From positions 434,001-498,000 of the forward strand of contig NZ_BMCU01000002.1 of the NCBI RefSeq assembly GCF_014635345.1: a DNA stretch of 64,000 bases. The letters are read 5' to 3'. Position 1 is the stretch's first letter. Every line of letters starts with the position of its first letter. The position numbers and the translations under genes are program-made. The DNA comes from Rhodococcoides trifolii. Its GTDB lineage: Bacteria > Actinomycetota > Actinomycetes > Mycobacteriales > Mycobacteriaceae. The notes under the pieces were generated by a model. The model was not told the DNA's origin. It saw only the letters and a list, made by a program, of their open reading frames with translations, and ran no database searches. Of the stretch, positions 34,933 to 44,444 are shown piece by piece.

Positions 34933-35912
34933 TCGCTCCCGGCGGTCACGAAGCCTTCCTTCACCATCCAGTCGCGTGCCACGTCGGCGGGCTCGCGTCC
35001 GTCGACGTCGACCTGCTTGTTCAGTTCCGTGATCTCGTCGTTGGTCAACGCCGCCGAGATCGGCGCCGTGATCTCGGCGATCTGGGGGTACTGCTCGGCG
35101 ATGGGGGAGCGCATGACGACGGTGGCGTTGTAGCGGGGAAAGAACGCCTTGTCGTCGTCGACCAGAACGAGGTTCAGGCCCTTGATACGGCCGTCGGTGG
35201 TGAAGACCTCACCGAACTTGCATTGCGAACCGTCGGCGGTGGCCTGATAGATGATGCCGGTCTGCAGAATCTCGCGCGGCACGGCAGCCGCGTCGAAACC
35301 GTAGGTGGCAGCCATTCCGGGGAAACCGTCCTGGCGGGAGTTGAATTCGGATTCGACACAGGTCTGGGCGGCAGCGGGATCGCTGTTGGCCAACGCGGCG
35401 TAATCGGACAACGTCTTGACCCCGGTGGCGTCGGCGGTCTGCTGATTCATCGCCAGGGCGTAGGTGTTGTCCATGGGCGCAGGATTGACCCACGTGATGC
35501 CGTTCGCCACGTCCGCATCACGCACGGCGACGAACTGCTCCGTCGCGTCCGGAATGGGCTTCTCGTTGCCTTGGTAGTTGACCCACCCGGTGCCGGTGTA
35601 CTCGTACGTGACGTCGACCTGACCCGAGATCATGGCTTGGCGCGTGCTGTTGGACCCCTGAATGTTCGTGAGGTCTCGAACGTCCGCTCCGCCTGCAGCC
35701 AACGCGAATTCGAGGATGTACCCGAGAATGATCTGCTCGGTGAAGTCCTTCGATCCGACGGTCAGTTCCGCGCCTTCGAGGCCCGGCATGGGCTTGATGC
35801 TGCCGGGTTCCACCGACAGGGGCAAAGCGCCGCCCGACTGGAGGCCGCATGCGGACGAGAGACCGACGAGGACAACACAACCGAGCGCACCGACGCTCTT
35901 GGCAAACTTCAT
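34929..35912 (-). CDS. Osmoprotectant/choline ABC transporter binding lipoprotein
   Basis: This 327-residue substrate-binding lipoprotein has the signal ending LSSAC. The family start [17 protein letters not shown] is typical of OpuAC/ProX-type glycine betaine, choline or carnitine binders, as is the [13 protein letters not shown] segment with aromatic cage residues. It is the last of four genes read 38542 to 34929, with its start overlapping the permease stop (ATGA). In M. tuberculosis the related proXVWZ set lies elsewhere, so this operon looks inserted between glnE and glnA1. Substrate choice among quaternary amines is not decidable here. Confidence 0.88.
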   Translation of the reverse strand: MKFAKSVGALGCVVLVGLSSACGLQSGGALPLSVEPGSIKPMPGLEGAELTVGSKDFTEQIILGYILEFALAAGGADVRDLTNIQGSNSTRQAMISGQVDVTYEYTGTGWVNYQGNEKPIPDATEQFVAVRDADVANGITWVNPAPMDNTYALAMNQQTADATGVKTLSDYAALANSDPAAAQTCVESEFNSRQDGFPGMAATYGFDAAAVPREILQTGIIYQATADGSQCKFGEVFTTDGRIKGLNLVLVDDDKAFFPRYNATVVMRSPIAEQYPQIAEITAPISAALTNDEITELNKQVDVDGREPADVARDWMVKEGFVTAGSD

Positions 35913-36700
35913 CGAAGGCCTTTCGGTCCCAGAAAGCGCTCGGCGAGGGCGCCGAACCAGTCGATCAGCAGCGCAAGCGCCACGGCGAGAACAGCTCCCA
36001 CCACGAGGATGAGTTGCTGGTTGAGCTTGTACCCCGTGTCGATCAGGATGCCGAGTCCGCCGGCTCCCACGAGGAAGCTCAGGGTTGCGGTACCCACGGC
36101 GAGAACCAGCGAGGTGCGCAGCCCCGCCAGGATGTACGGCACCGCGAGCGGGAATTCGATACGCCACAGAATGCCGCCGGACGACATTCCCTGACCTTTG
36201 GCGGCGTCGATGTAGCTGGGGTTGACCTGCTGGAAACCGAGCATCGTGTTGCGCAGCACCGGAAGCAGCGAATAGAACGCAATCGGCAGGACGCCGATCC
36301 AGAACCCGGTCTTGCCCGTCGCGAGGAAGAACAGCACGAGAAGACCGACAGCCGGTGCGGCCTGCCCGATGTTGCCGATGCCGATGAAGATCGGCGCCAG
36401 CTTGTCGTATCCCTTGCGCGTCAGAATGATTCCGAGCGGGACCGCGATGGCCAGCACGATCGCCGTGACCACGAACGTGATCACGATGTGAGTGGTCACA
36501 GCACCGGAAATCGTGGAGAAGTTGAGCGTCTCCTTCTGCGTCGCAGTGAGATCGCGAGTGAAGGTGTAGACGAGCAGGATCGCGGTGACCACGACGACGA
36601 TGGCCGGCTGCGCGAACAGCCGGATGCGCTCGGCAGTCTTAGCGGGCCGAGCCTGCTCCTCCGGCGGCGTGTCCATGACGACGTCGACTTCTTGGCTCAT
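35909..36700 (-). CDS. Osmoprotectant ABC transporter permease (second)
   Basis: This 263-residue permease of the OpuAB/ProW type has about six membrane helices. The N-terminal 30 residues are polar. The EAA-like coupling loop YIDAAKGQGMSSGGILWRIEFPLAVP is visible near residue 170. It forms the channel with the first permease and the ATPase. Its start overlaps the ATPase stop by 4 bp and its stop overlaps the binding-protein start by 4 bp, so all are translated together. Confidence 0.9.
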   Translation of the reverse strand: MSQEVDVVMDTPPEEQARPAKTAERIRLFAQPAIVVVVTAILLVYTFTRDLTATQKETLNFSTISGAVTTHIVITFVVTAIVLAIAVPLGIILTRKGYDKLAPIFIGIGNIGQAAPAVGLLVLFFLATGKTGFWIGVLPIAFYSLLPVLRNTMLGFQQVNPSYIDAAKGQGMSSGGILWRIEFPLAVPYILAGLRTSLVLAVGTATLSFLVGAGGLGILIDTGYKLNQQLILVVGAVLAVALALLIDWFGALAERFLGPKGLR

Positions 36701-37899
36701 GAGGTGCTCACCGGTGCCCGGGACGCAGTGTCCTCGTCGTGATCGTGAGCGTGCTCGGACCGGATGGTGCGGATGGTGTCGATCAACGCCTCGATGGTGA
36801 CCGTTCCGACGTATTCACCGCGCATGCCGGTCACGGTCGCCGTCGCGTTGCCTTCCGCGAGAAGGGCTTCGAGCGCGTCCTGGAGCGTGGACTGGGTCGA
36901 CACCAGCTCGCCCATCGGCACTCCGACGCCTTGGAGGCTGCTCGCGCCGGCGAGGTGGCGGCGGTCGGTCCAGCGGACCGGACGCCTGCGATCGTCGAGG
37001 ATGAGTCCCCATGCCTGCGGGTCGTTGCCGAGTGCGTCACCGAGAGTGGACACCGGATCGGTTTCCAGGGCTACGGGCACGTCGGACAATTCGATGTCGC
37101 GTACCCGCATCAGAGTGAGCTGTTTGAGAGCTGCACCCGCACCGACGAATCCGGCAACGGTCTCGTCGGCGGGGTTGGCCAACACGGCTTCCGGAGTGTC
37201 GTACTGCAGGATCGCGGACTGGTTGCCCAGCACGGCAATTCGATCACCGAGCTTGACGGCCTCGTCGAAGTCGTGGGTGACGAACACGATGGTCTTGCCC
37301 AGTTCGGCCTGCAGACGCATCAACTCGTCCTGCAGCAGACCGCGAGTGATGGGGTCCACGGCGCCGAAGGGCTCGTCCATCAACAGAACCGGCGGATCGG
37401 CGGCGAGAGCGCGAGCCACACCGACGCGCTGCTGCTGTCCACCGGAAAGCTGGCGGGGATAGCGGCCGCGGTACTGGCCGGGATCGAGTCCCACGAGGTC
37501 GAGCATCTCGTCGGTGCGGGCGTTGATGCGCTTCTTGTCCCACCCGATGAGACCAGGCACCATGCCGACGTTCTGCGCGATCGTCATGTGCGGGAACAGG
37601 CCCGACTGCTGAATCGCGTAACCGATGGTGCGGCGCAACTCGTTCGGATCGATCGACAGCGCGTCCTTGCCGCCGATGGTGATGCGACCCGACGTGGGCT
37701 CGATGAGCCGGTTGATCATGCGCATCGTCGTGGTCTTGCCGCAGCCGGACGGGCCGACGAGAACGACGACCTCACCGGCCGGGATCGTCATCGACACGTT
37801 GTCGACAGCGGGTGCCTTCTGGCCGGCGTAGCTCTTGGTGACGCCTTCGAGAACGATCTCGGCACCGGAAACGGTTGTCTTGCTGGTCGAGTCACTCAC
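36697..37899 (-). CDS. Osmoprotectant ABC transporter ATPase with CBS region
   Basis: This 400-residue ATPase of the OpuCA/ProV type has Walker A GPSGCGKTT, Q-loop QQSGLFPHMT, signature LSGGQQQRVGVARAL and Walker B LLMDEPFGAVDP. After about residue 250 it carries a CBS-type region (VSTLGDALGNDPQAWGLILDDRRR and LQDALEALLAEGNATATVTG). In related uptake systems CBS modules sense ionic strength and gate transport, which would fit an osmotic-stress transporter. The gene follows the first permease with an 8-bp overlap. The last ~15 residues are acidic and His-rich. Confidence 0.92.
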   Translation of the reverse strand: MSDSTSKTTVSGAEIVLEGVTKSYAGQKAPAVDNVSMTIPAGEVVVLVGPSGCGKTTTMRMINRLIEPTSGRITIGGKDALSIDPNELRRTIGYAIQQSGLFPHMTIAQNVGMVPGLIGWDKKRINARTDEMLDLVGLDPGQYRGRYPRQLSGGQQQRVGVARALAADPPVLLMDEPFGAVDPITRGLLQDELMRLQAELGKTIVFVTHDFDEAVKLGDRIAVLGNQSAILQYDTPEAVLANPADETVAGFVGAGAALKQLTLMRVRDIELSDVPVALETDPVSTLGDALGNDPQAWGLILDDRRRPVRWTDRRHLAGASSLQGVGVPMGELVSTQSTLQDALEALLAEGNATATVTGMRGEYVGTVTIEALIDTIRTIRSEHAHDHDEDTASRAPVSTS

Positions 37900-38542
37900 G
37901 GATACCCCTCGAGGTGGTCAATTTGCCGATCAGAACGTAGATGCCGTCGAGAACCAGCGCCAGAATGACGATGAAGACGGTGCCGGTGAGGGCCTGTGGA
38001 ACAGCGGTGGGGCTGCCGACGCGAGACAGGCCGGAGAACACCAGGTTTCCCAGGCCCGGCCCCTTGGCGTACGCGGCGATGGCCAGGATGCCCATCGCCA
38101 TCTGCGTGCTCACGCGCATACCGGTGAGGATCGCAGGCCACGCGAGCGGAAGTTCGATCTTGCGAAGCACTTTCACCCGGTTCATGCCGATTCCCTTTGC
38201 GGCATCGCTGATTGCGGGGTCGACGGCGGCCAGACCGACGATGGTATTACGGATGATGGGCAGCAGCGCGTAGAGAACCAAGGCCGTCACCGTGGGTGGG
38301 ACACCCAGTCCGAGAATGGGAATGAGAAGTCCCAGCAGCGCGAAGGACGGAATGGTCAAGATGGTGCTCGCGAGTGCGGTGGCAACGGTCGACCCGATCG
38401 GGCTGCGATACACCACGATCCCGACCAGGACGCCGATGATCGTTGCGATGATCACGCACTGAATCACTGCTGAGACATGCAGATAGGAGTCGACGAGTAA
38501 TTGCTGACGTCGACCCACTATGAAATTCCATAGTGCGTCCAT
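37892..38542 (-). CDS. Osmoprotectant ABC transporter permease (first)
   Basis: This 216-residue permease has five to six membrane helices and the coupling-loop segment ISDAAKGIGMNRVKVLRKIELPLAWP. It is the first gene of the four-gene transporter operon and overlaps the ATPase start by 8 bp. Presence of two distinct permeases, one ATPase and one binding lipoprotein matches OpuC-like systems. The 98-bp region upstream holds a GTAAC-n6-CAAAC element and then the glnA1 terminator. Confidence 0.9.
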   Translation of the reverse strand: MDALWNFIVGRRQQLLVDSYLHVSAVIQCVIIATIIGVLVGIVVYRSPIGSTVATALASTILTIPSFALLGLLIPILGLGVPPTVTALVLYALLPIIRNTIVGLAAVDPAISDAAKGIGMNRVKVLRKIELPLAWPAILTGMRVSTQMAMGILAIAAYAKGPGLGNLVFSGLSRVGSPTAVPQALTGTVFIVILALVLDGIYVLIGKLTTSRGIRE

Positions 38543-38596
38543 GCAGTTGTGGTCCTTCGGCTCGAGGGCTAAACCGGATGGTCATCTGTACCCCGC

Positions 38597-38612
38597 GTAA
38601 CGACAATCAAAC
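38597..38612. promoter_or_regulatory. Weak GlnR-like box before the ABC operon
   Basis: GTAAC-GACAAT-CAAAC on the plus strand resembles the GlnR half-site pair found before glnA1 and glnA2, with C instead of G at the start of the second half. It lies 55-70 bases upstream of the first permease start codon. Suggestive only. Confidence 0.3.
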
Positions 38613-38644
38613 GCGAGATTGCGCAAATGTGCACCTTAAACGAC

Positions 38645-38682
38645 GAAATGCCCGCTCCGACGGTGGTCGGAACGGGCATTTC
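38645..38682 (-). terminator. glnA1 terminator hairpin
   Basis: A long stem (GAAATGCCCG-TCCGAC / GTCGGA-CGGGCATTTC, one mismatch, 4-base loop) begins 17 bases after the glnA1 stop on the minus strand and is followed by a short T-rich stretch. It isolates glnA1 from the downstream transporter operon. Confidence 0.8.
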
Positions 38683-38698
38683 GGGATTCGGAACGGAC

Positions 38699-40135
38699 TC
38701 AGCAGTCGTAGTACAGCTGGAATTCGTACGGGTGCGGACGAAGATTCACCGGTGCGATCTCCGCCTCACGCTTGAGCGAGATCCAGGTCTCGATCAAGTC
38801 GGTGGTGAACACGCCACCGGCGGTGAGGTACTCGTGATCCTGCTCGAGGCGGTCGATGACCGCGGGGAGCGAGGTGGGTGCCTGCGGGATGTTCTTCGCT
38901 TCCTCGGGCGGGAGCTCGTAGAGATCCTTGTCGACGGGAGCGAGCGGCTCGATCTTGTTCTTGATGCCGTCGAGGCCGGCCATCATCTGCGCGGCGAACG
39001 ACAGGTACGGGTTGCCCGACGCGTCCGGTGCGCGGAACTCGAGGCGCTTGGCCTTCGGGTTGTTGCCCGTGGTGGGGATACGGACCGCAGCGGAGCGGTT
39101 ACGACCCGAGTACACCAGGTTGATGGGGGCTTCGTAGCCCGGCACCAGGCGGTGGTAGCTGTTGATCGTCGGGTTGGTGAACGCCAGCAGAGACGGCGCG
39201 TGGTGCAGGATGCCGCCGATGTAGTGGCGGGCCAGATCCGACAGACCGGCGTAGCCCTTCTCGTCGTAGAAGAGCGGCTTGCCGTCCTTCCACAACGACT
39301 GGTGCACGTGCATGCCCGAGCCGTTGTCACCGAAGAGCGGCTTCGGCATGAACGTCGCCGACTTGCCGTGCTGCCAGCAGGTGTTCTTGACGATGTACTT
39401 GAACAGCTGCAGATCGTCGGCTGCGCGCAGCATGGTGTTGAACTTGTAGTTGATCTCCTGCTGGCCACCGGTGCCCACCTCGTGGTGCCCACGCTCGAGC
39501 TCGAAGCCGGCGTTCTGCAGGTTGGTGGAGATGGCGTCGCGGATGTCGACGTAGTGGTCGTACGGCGCGACGGGGAAGTAACCGCCCTTGGGGCGAACCT
39601 TGTAACCGAGGTTCGGCGAACCGTCGGCCTCGGTCTCGGCGCCGGTGTTCCATGCGCCCGAGCTCGAATCGAGTTCGTAGAACGCACCGTTCATCTGCGA
39701 GTCGTAGCGCACCGAGTCGAAGATGTAGAACTCGGCCTCAGGACCGAAGTACGCGGTGTCGGCGATACCGGTGCTGGCCAAGTACTCCTCGGCCTTACGG
39801 GCGACGTTGCGGGGGTCGCGGCTGTAGGACTCGCGGGTGTACGGGTCGTGGACGAAGAAGTCCAGGTTCAGCGTCTTCGCGTGCCGGAACGGGTCGATCT
39901 GCGCGGTGCCGTAATCGGGCAGCAGAATCATGTCCGACTCGTGGATGGACTGGAAGCCGCGGACGGAGGAACCGTCGAACGCCAGACCGTCTTCGATCGT
40001 GTCCTTGGTGAACGCCTTGGCGGCGATGGAGAAGTGCTGCTGAATGCCGGGAAGATCGGTGAAGCGAATGTCGACGTACTCGACTTTCTCTTCCTCGATG
40101 TACTTGATGATGTCTTCGGCCGTGCTGAACGCCAC
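38699..40135 (-). CDS. glnA1: Glutamine synthetase type I, GlnA1
   Basis: This 478-residue enzyme has the same length as M. tuberculosis GlnA1 and is the main ammonia-assimilating enzyme. Conserved elements are [18 protein letters not shown], the metal strand [47 protein letters not shown] and NRSAAVRIP. The adenylylation site is Tyr406 in [11 protein letters not shown], the target of GlnE. The GTG at 40135 is preceded by AAGGAG and gives the standard N-terminus. A GlnR-type box lies 125 bp upstream and a strong hairpin follows the gene, so it is probably monocistronic and controlled by nitrogen at both transcription and enzyme level. Confidence 0.97.
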   Translation of the reverse strand: MAFSTAEDIIKYIEEEKVEYVDIRFTDLPGIQQHFSIAAKAFTKDTIEDGLAFDGSSVRGFQSIHESDMILLPDYGTAQIDPFRHAKTLNLDFFVHDPYTRESYSRDPRNVARKAEEYLASTGIADTAYFGPEAEFYIFDSVRYDSQMNGAFYELDSSSGAWNTGAETEADGSPNLGYKVRPKGGYFPVAPYDHYVDIRDAISTNLQNAGFELERGHHEVGTGGQQEINYKFNTMLRAADDLQLFKYIVKNTCWQHGKSATFMPKPLFGDNGSGMHVHQSLWKDGKPLFYDEKGYAGLSDLARHYIGGILHHAPSLLAFTNPTINSYHRLVPGYEAPINLVYSGRNRSAAVRIPTTGNNPKAKRLEFRAPDASGNPYLSFAAQMMAGLDGIKNKIEPLAPVDKDLYELPPEEAKNIPQAPTSLPAVIDRLEQDHEYLTAGGVFTTDLIETWISLKREAEIAPVNLRPHPYEFQLYYDC

Positions 40136-40259
40136 GCTCGTACTCCTTCGATGTCGATTCCGTAAAGCAGTTGGCTCATGAGCCGTGCGCACGTGTGACC
40201 ACGTGCGGCTGCGCCCCGCCGACGGTAGGGACGCGGTATTGCGCAGTCGTCAACCTTCT

Positions 40260-40275
40260 GTTTCATCGGTGTTAC
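40260..40275 (-). promoter_or_regulatory. GlnR box before glnA1
   Basis: Read on the minus strand, GTAAC-ACCGAT-GAAAC exactly fits gTnAC-n6-GaAAC, the GlnR pattern known from Streptomyces and mycobacterial glnA promoters. Six bases further comes TTGAC, which can be a third half-site or the -35 box of the promoter. Confidence 0.65.
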
Positions 40276-40354
40276 GCCTCGGTGTCCGCACTGTGTTTCG
40301 GACGTCCTCGGCGTGTCCACCTATCCTGGACTCTATGACACAGGGAGCGACGAC

Positions 40355-40825
40355 ATGGCACGCATGACGGGATCCTGGCTGTCCGGTCCGAGCGCAGCTC
40401 TTCCGGACGGCCAACGCAAGGAGCAGGCATATCAGGGTGAAAACCTGGGCCTGCCGAAGTTCGGTCCCGGCGCGCTGGCGCCCACTCCGCGGCGCGTGGC
40501 CGCGATCTTCATCGACTGGCTGATGTGCCTGGGAGTCTCCGCGCTGATCCTCGGCGGAAACGTCGGCGGATCGATCTCCACCATCACCCTCGGCGTGTGG
40601 TTCGTCGTCGGCGTGGCGAGCGTGAGCCTGTTCTCGTTCACCCCCGGGCAGCTGTGCATGGGGATTCAGGTCGCGCGCGTCGACGGCCCGGGCCGCGTCG
40701 GCTTCGTTCGAGCACTGGTTCGCACGTTCTTCATCGTCTTCGTGGTCCCGGCCGTCGTCACCGACGTGGACAGTCGCGGGATGCACGACAGGGCGACGGG
40801 GACGGCGCTGGTGTACTCGCGCTAG
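40355..40825 (+). CDS. RDD-family membrane protein (Rv2219A-like)
   Basis: This 156-residue membrane protein has an RDD domain. RRVAAIFIDWLMC carries the Arg-Asp pair at the start of helix 1, and there are three to four hydrophobic segments. MHDRATGTALV at the C-terminus carries the terminal conserved Asp. The function of RDD proteins is unsettled; some are Na+/H+ antiporters. The ATG at 40355 follows GGGAG. It diverges from glnA1 and in M. tuberculosis a homologue sits at the same place. The final codons and stop are part of a 19-bp tandem repeat. Confidence 0.87.
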   Translation: MARMTGSWLSGPSAALPDGQRKEQAYQGENLGLPKFGPGALAPTPRRVAAIFIDWLMCLGVSALILGGNVGGSISTITLGVWFVVGVASVSLFSFTPGQLCMGIQVARVDGPGRVGFVRALVRTFFIVFVVPAVVTDVDSRGMHDRATGTALVYSR

Positions 40826-40864
40826 GCCTGTCTACTCGCGGTAGGCCTGTCTACTCGCGGTAGG
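40814..40864. repeat. 19-bp tandem repeat spanning a gene end
   Basis: The unit TACTCGCGSTAGGCCTGTC occurs twice (40814-40832, 40833-40851), followed by 13 further matching bases. The first unit contains the last two sense codons and the stop codon of the RDD gene, so each copy carries an in-frame-type TAG. It fills the 40-bp gap to the convergent DUF4191 gene. Confidence 0.93.
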
Positions 40865-40865
40865 A

Positions 40866-41609
40866 CTAGCGGCGCTTCATCGTGCGCTGCATACCCTTCA
40901 TCTTGGCGCCGCCGGGGATCGGGCCCTGCGGGAGCGCCGGTCCGCCGCGCTTACCGAGTGCCGCGAGACGGGACTCGATGCTGTCCATGCGCTTGCTGTC
41001 GATGTTCTTGGGCAGCTTGCTCATGTACTTCTGGAGCTGCGAGAGGGGAACCTGGCCCTCGTCGTTGCCGACCACGATGTCGTAGATCGGGGTGTCGCCG
41101 ACGAGCCGAGCCGTCTTCTTCTTCTCCTGCGCCAACAGTGACTTCACGCGCTGAGGCGCACCTTCGGCCACGAGGATGACGCCGGGACGACCGATGACGC
41201 GGTGGACGGCGTCGAGCTGAGTGGTGCCGGCGATCGCGTTCGACACTCGCCACGACCCCTGCAGGTTGTCGAGTGCCCATGCAGCCGCACCGCGCTGACC
41301 CTCGGCCTTGCCGTACACCGACTTCTGCACGCGTCGCCCGAAGATGACGAACGCAAGCAGAACACCGACGAGGATGCCGATCGGCAGCAGAAGCCACGGA
41401 ATTCCGAAGGCGAGGCCGATCAGGAAGAAGATCAGTCCGAGCCCGACGATCGACCCGATCATCAAGGGCAGCAGCAGCTTGTCTTCCTTGCGCTGCAGCT
41501 GGAACGCCTGCCAGAGCTGTGAGCGCCGCTCCTTCGATGCCTTCTTGCGTGCAGCTTTCGCCGCAGCTTTGGCCTCCTTGGAGGGCTTTGCGTTAGTGCC
41601 TTTCGCCAT
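40866..41609 (-). CDS. DUF4191 membrane protein (Rv2219-like)
   Basis: This 247-residue protein has a Lys/Ala-rich N-terminus (about 1-40), two adjacent membrane helices (about 50-95, LPLMIGSIVGLGLIFFLIGL and a second) and a cytoplasmic domain. That domain includes GRPGVILVAEGAPQRVKSLL and a basic tail ending MKRR. The DUF4191 family is confined to Actinobacteria and its function is unknown. It ends next to the repeat after the RDD gene and follows lipA by 38 bp on the same strand, as in M. tuberculosis (Rv2218-Rv2219), so it is probably expressed with lipB-lipA. Confidence 0.88.
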   Translation of the reverse strand: MAKGTNAKPSKEAKAAAKAARKKASKERRSQLWQAFQLQRKEDKLLLPLMIGSIVGLGLIFFLIGLAFGIPWLLLPIGILVGVLLAFVIFGRRVQKSVYGKAEGQRGAAAWALDNLQGSWRVSNAIAGTTQLDAVHRVIGRPGVILVAEGAPQRVKSLLAQEKKKTARLVGDTPIYDIVVGNDEGQVPLSQLQKYMSKLPKNIDSKRMDSIESRLAALGKRGGPALPQGPIPGGAKMKGMQRTMKRR

Positions 41610-41647
41610 ACGTCACAGAATAGGCGCTCAGCTCACCCGGGAGTGAA

Positions 41648-42658
41648 TTACCGGGCCAGCCGCGCCATCAGCGAGCTGGCTTCCTGAGACGCCTCGCCAC
41701 CTTCGGTGAGGTGAGCCATCGACTCGGGCAACTCGCGACCGTGATGCGCCATCGCTTGTGCGTACAGACGGCCGGCGCGGTACGAGGAGCGCACGAGCGG
41801 TCCTGCAAGCACACCGGCGAATCCCATGGCCTCGGCGGCCTTGGAGTGCTCGACGAATTCTTCCGGCTTTGCCCACCGGTCGACCGGATGGTGCCGCGGC
41901 GAGGGACGCAGGTATTGGGTGATGGTGAGGATGTCGCATCCGGCGTCGTGCAGGTCCTGCATCGCCTGCGTGACTTCGTCGAACGTCTCGCCCATGCCGA
42001 GGATCAGGTTGGACTTGGTGACCAGACCGTCGTCGCGGGCTGCGGTGATGACGTCGAGGCTGCGCTGGTACCGGAAGGCCGGCCGGATGCGCTTGAAGAT
42101 ACGGGGGACCGTCTCGACGTTGTGCGCGAGCACCTCGGGGCGTGAGGAGAACACCTCGGCGAGCTGGTCGGGCTTGGCGTTGAAGTCGGGGATCAGCAAC
42201 TCGACGCCCGTGTTGGGATTGATGCGCTTGATCTCGCGGACCGTCTCGGCGTAGAGCCAGGCGCCGCCGTCGTCGAGGTCGTCGCGTGCGACACCGGTGA
42301 TCGTGGAGTAGCGCAGACCCATCGCCTGGACGGATTCGGCGACGCGGCGGGGCTCGTCGCGGTCGAGATCGTCCGGCTTGCCCGTGTCGATCTGGCAGAA
42401 GTCACAGCGGCGAGTGCACTGTTCCCCGCCGATGAGGAACGTCGCCTCGCGGTCTTCCCAGCATTCGAAGATGTTGGGGCAACCCGCTTCCTCGCACACC
42501 GTGTGCAAGCCTTCGCGTTTCACCAGGGATTTGAGCTCGGAGTATTCGGGGCCCATCTTCGCGCGAGTCTTGATCCAACTCGGTTTGCGTTCGATGGGGG
42601 TCTCCGCGTTTCGGATCTCGAGGCGGAGAAGTTTGCGGCCTTCGGGTGCGACAGTCAC
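41648..42658 (-). CDS. lipA: Lipoyl synthase LipA
   Basis: This 336-residue radical SAM enzyme inserts two sulfurs into protein-bound octanoyl groups. The radical SAM cluster motif is CTRRCDFC, and the auxiliary cluster cysteines lie upstream in [14 protein letters not shown]-terminal RSSYRAG motif, seen here as VRSSYRAGR, is the family's conserved cluster-serine segment. It lies 10 bp after lipB, and the E2 enzyme that uses lipoate (dlaT) is 2 kb upstream on the same strand. Confidence 0.97.
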   Translation of the reverse strand: MTVAPEGRKLLRLEIRNAETPIERKPSWIKTRAKMGPEYSELKSLVKREGLHTVCEEAGCPNIFECWEDREATFLIGGEQCTRRCDFCQIDTGKPDDLDRDEPRRVAESVQAMGLRYSTITGVARDDLDDGGAWLYAETVREIKRINPNTGVELLIPDFNAKPDQLAEVFSSRPEVLAHNVETVPRIFKRIRPAFRYQRSLDVITAARDDGLVTKSNLILGMGETFDEVTQAMQDLHDAGCDILTITQYLRPSPRHHPVDRWAKPEEFVEHSKAAEAMGFAGVLAGPLVRSSYRAGRLYAQAMAHHGRELPESMAHLTEGGEASQEASSLMARLAR

Positions 42659-42668
42659 GGTGTCCAGG

Positions 42669-43421
42669 CTACGCGCCGAACCTCATCGTGGTGAACTCCG
42701 GTTGGCGTCCTGACGTGGAGATTTCAACGCGCTCGATATTGTGCTCGACCACCTCGATCTCGCCGTCCAGAGCGGCCGTGATCGCCGCCGTGACCGGGGG
42801 AATCATCTCGGCGACGTCGACGTCTCGACCCAGTTCGTTCGAAAGCGTGGTCACCCCGGCGTCCGGAATTCCGCACGGAACTATGGTGCCGAACGACTCC
42901 AGCGACGGGTTGCAGTTGAGGGAGAAGCCATGCAGCGCAACACCTTTCTGCACGCGCACGCCGATGGCAGCAACCTTGCGTTCGGGCTGCCACACACCGC
43001 CGACGACTCCCGAAGAGAACCAGACACCCGACCGGCCCTCGACGCGGCCGCACCGAAGACCGAGGTCGGTACACACCGTGATCAGCGCTTGCTCGAGGCG
43101 TCGTACATAGCGCACCACGTCGATGGGCGACGCCAGCGCCACGATGGGATATCCCACGAGCTGACCCGGGCCGTGCCAGGTGATCTTGCCGCCACGGTCG
43201 ACGTCGATGACCGGAGTGCCGTCGGTGGGGCGATCGGTGTCGGCAGTCCGGCGGCCCGCAGTGAACACGGAAGGGTGCTCGAGCAACAGCAACGTGTCAC
43301 TGCCCGCACCCACGGCGCGCTGCTCGGCGATCGACCGCTGCAGGTCCCACGCGTCGAGGTAGTCGATGGTACCCAGCTCGCGAACCACGACCGGATCGGT
43401 GCTGGCGCGTGCGGAGGTCAT
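42669..43421 (-). CDS. lipB: Octanoyltransferase LipB
   Basis: This 250-residue enzyme transfers octanoyl groups from acyl-carrier protein to lipoyl domains, the first step of lipoate synthesis. Motifs seen are [31 protein letters not shown], the lysine in [16 protein letters not shown] and the catalytic cysteine in [15 protein letters not shown]. The start overlaps the epimerase stop (ATGA) and lipA follows after 10 bp. Confidence 0.96.
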   Translation of the reverse strand: MTSARASTDPVVVRELGTIDYLDAWDLQRSIAEQRAVGAGSDTLLLLEHPSVFTAGRRTADTDRPTDGTPVIDVDRGGKITWHGPGQLVGYPIVALASPIDVVRYVRRLEQALITVCTDLGLRCGRVEGRSGVWFSSGVVGGVWQPERKVAAIGVRVQKGVALHGFSLNCNPSLESFGTIVPCGIPDAGVTTLSNELGRDVDVAEMIPPVTAAITAALDGEIEVVEHNIERVEISTSGRQPEFTTMRFGA

Positions 43422-44305
43422 GAGGTCACTGCGGCGAGTGCCTCGCCGATCGTGTTGTGCTCGAACGCGTATCCGGCCTTCTCCAGTGCCGCCGGAATTG
43501 CACGCGGACCCGACAGGATCGCCTCGTTCGCGAACTCGCCGATGATCGCCGAGATCACGAACCCCGGAACGATCCACGGCGCCGGCCGGTGCACGGCCTT
43601 CGACATCGCAGAATTGAACTGCGCGAACGTGATCGGGGCGGGACCCGCGAGATTCAGTGGGCCGCTCACCGCCGAGTTCTCGATGGCGAACACGATTGCG
43701 CCCACCTCGTCGGCGAGAGTGATCCACGGGAAGTACTGACGACCACTGCCCAACCGGCCACCCAGACCGAACAGGTAGAGGGGTCGCAACTTGCCCATCA
43801 TGCCCCCGCGACGGGACAGGACTGCTGCGGTTCGCAAGGTGACTGTTCGGACGCCGGCCTCCACCGCAGGACGCGTCGCATCTTCCCAGTCGCGGCACAC
43901 CTCGGCGAGGAAACCCGTTCCGACGGGTGACGTTTCGTCGACCGTTCGGTCGCCGGTATCGCCGTAGAAGTTGATTCCGCTTGCGTTGACGAGGGTGGAG
44001 ACCCCCGCATCCACGACGGCGCGCGCGAGAACGTCGGTCGGGGTGATGCGGCTGTCGCGAATGGCCTGCTTGTAGGCGCCCGTCCATCGCTTGTCACCGA
44101 TGCCGACACCGCACAGATTGACCACCGCGTCGGCGCCCTTCAGCACGGACGGGTCGAGGGATCCGCTCTCGGGGTCCCACTGTGCTTCGTCGGGGCCGGC
44201 GGGACGCCGACGCACCAGGCGGTCCACCTCGTGGCCCTTGCTGCGTAGAGCCGCAACCAGGGAGGTTCCGATGAGCCCGGACGAACCTGCAATGACCACT
44301 CGCAC
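43418..44305 (-). CDS. TIGR01777-type SDR epimerase (Rv2216-like)
   Basis: This 295-residue NAD(P)-binding protein of the extended SDR type has [14 protein letters not shown] as the nucleotide-binding glycine motif, followed by [16 protein letters not shown] and a C-terminal DUF1731-like segment ([11 protein letters not shown] and GEALAAV). The family is named epimerase by similarity, and the actual substrate is unknown. It is first in an epimerase-lipB-lipA-DUF4191 unit and is separated from the upstream dlaT by a large hairpin. Confidence 0.88.
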   Translation of the reverse strand: MRVVIAGSSGLIGTSLVAALRSKGHEVDRLVRRRPAGPDEAQWDPESGSLDPSVLKGADAVVNLCGVGIGDKRWTGAYKQAIRDSRITPTDVLARAVVDAGVSTLVNASGINFYGDTGDRTVDETSPVGTGFLAEVCRDWEDATRPAVEAGVRTVTLRTAAVLSRRGGMMGKLRPLYLFGLGGRLGSGRQYFPWITLADEVGAIVFAIENSAVSGPLNLAGPAPITFAQFNSAMSKAVHRPAPWIVPGFVISAIIGEFANEAILSGPRAIPAALEKAGYAFEHNTIGEALAAVTS

Positions 44306-44374
44306 GATGAATGCCTCCTTGTAGAACGAGAACCGGACGCATCTGTTGTGAACGCCTTCTCGGTCCTACGCAGG

Positions 44375-44417
44375 GAGGGCATCACCCACGGCCGTGATGC
44401 CCGTAGGTGATGCCCTC
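44375..44417 (-). terminator. Hairpin between dlaT and the epimerase
   Basis: A perfect 12-bp stem (GAGGGCATCACC / GGTGATGCCCTC) encloses an inner palindrome CACGGCCGTG and a third GATGCCC that could pair alternatively with the first arm. It begins 27 bases after the dlaT stop on the minus strand. There is no U-tract. The alternative pairing could make it an attenuator. Confidence 0.65.
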
Positions 44418-44444
44418 ACCATGCGTTGTGCCGTAGGAACGAGC

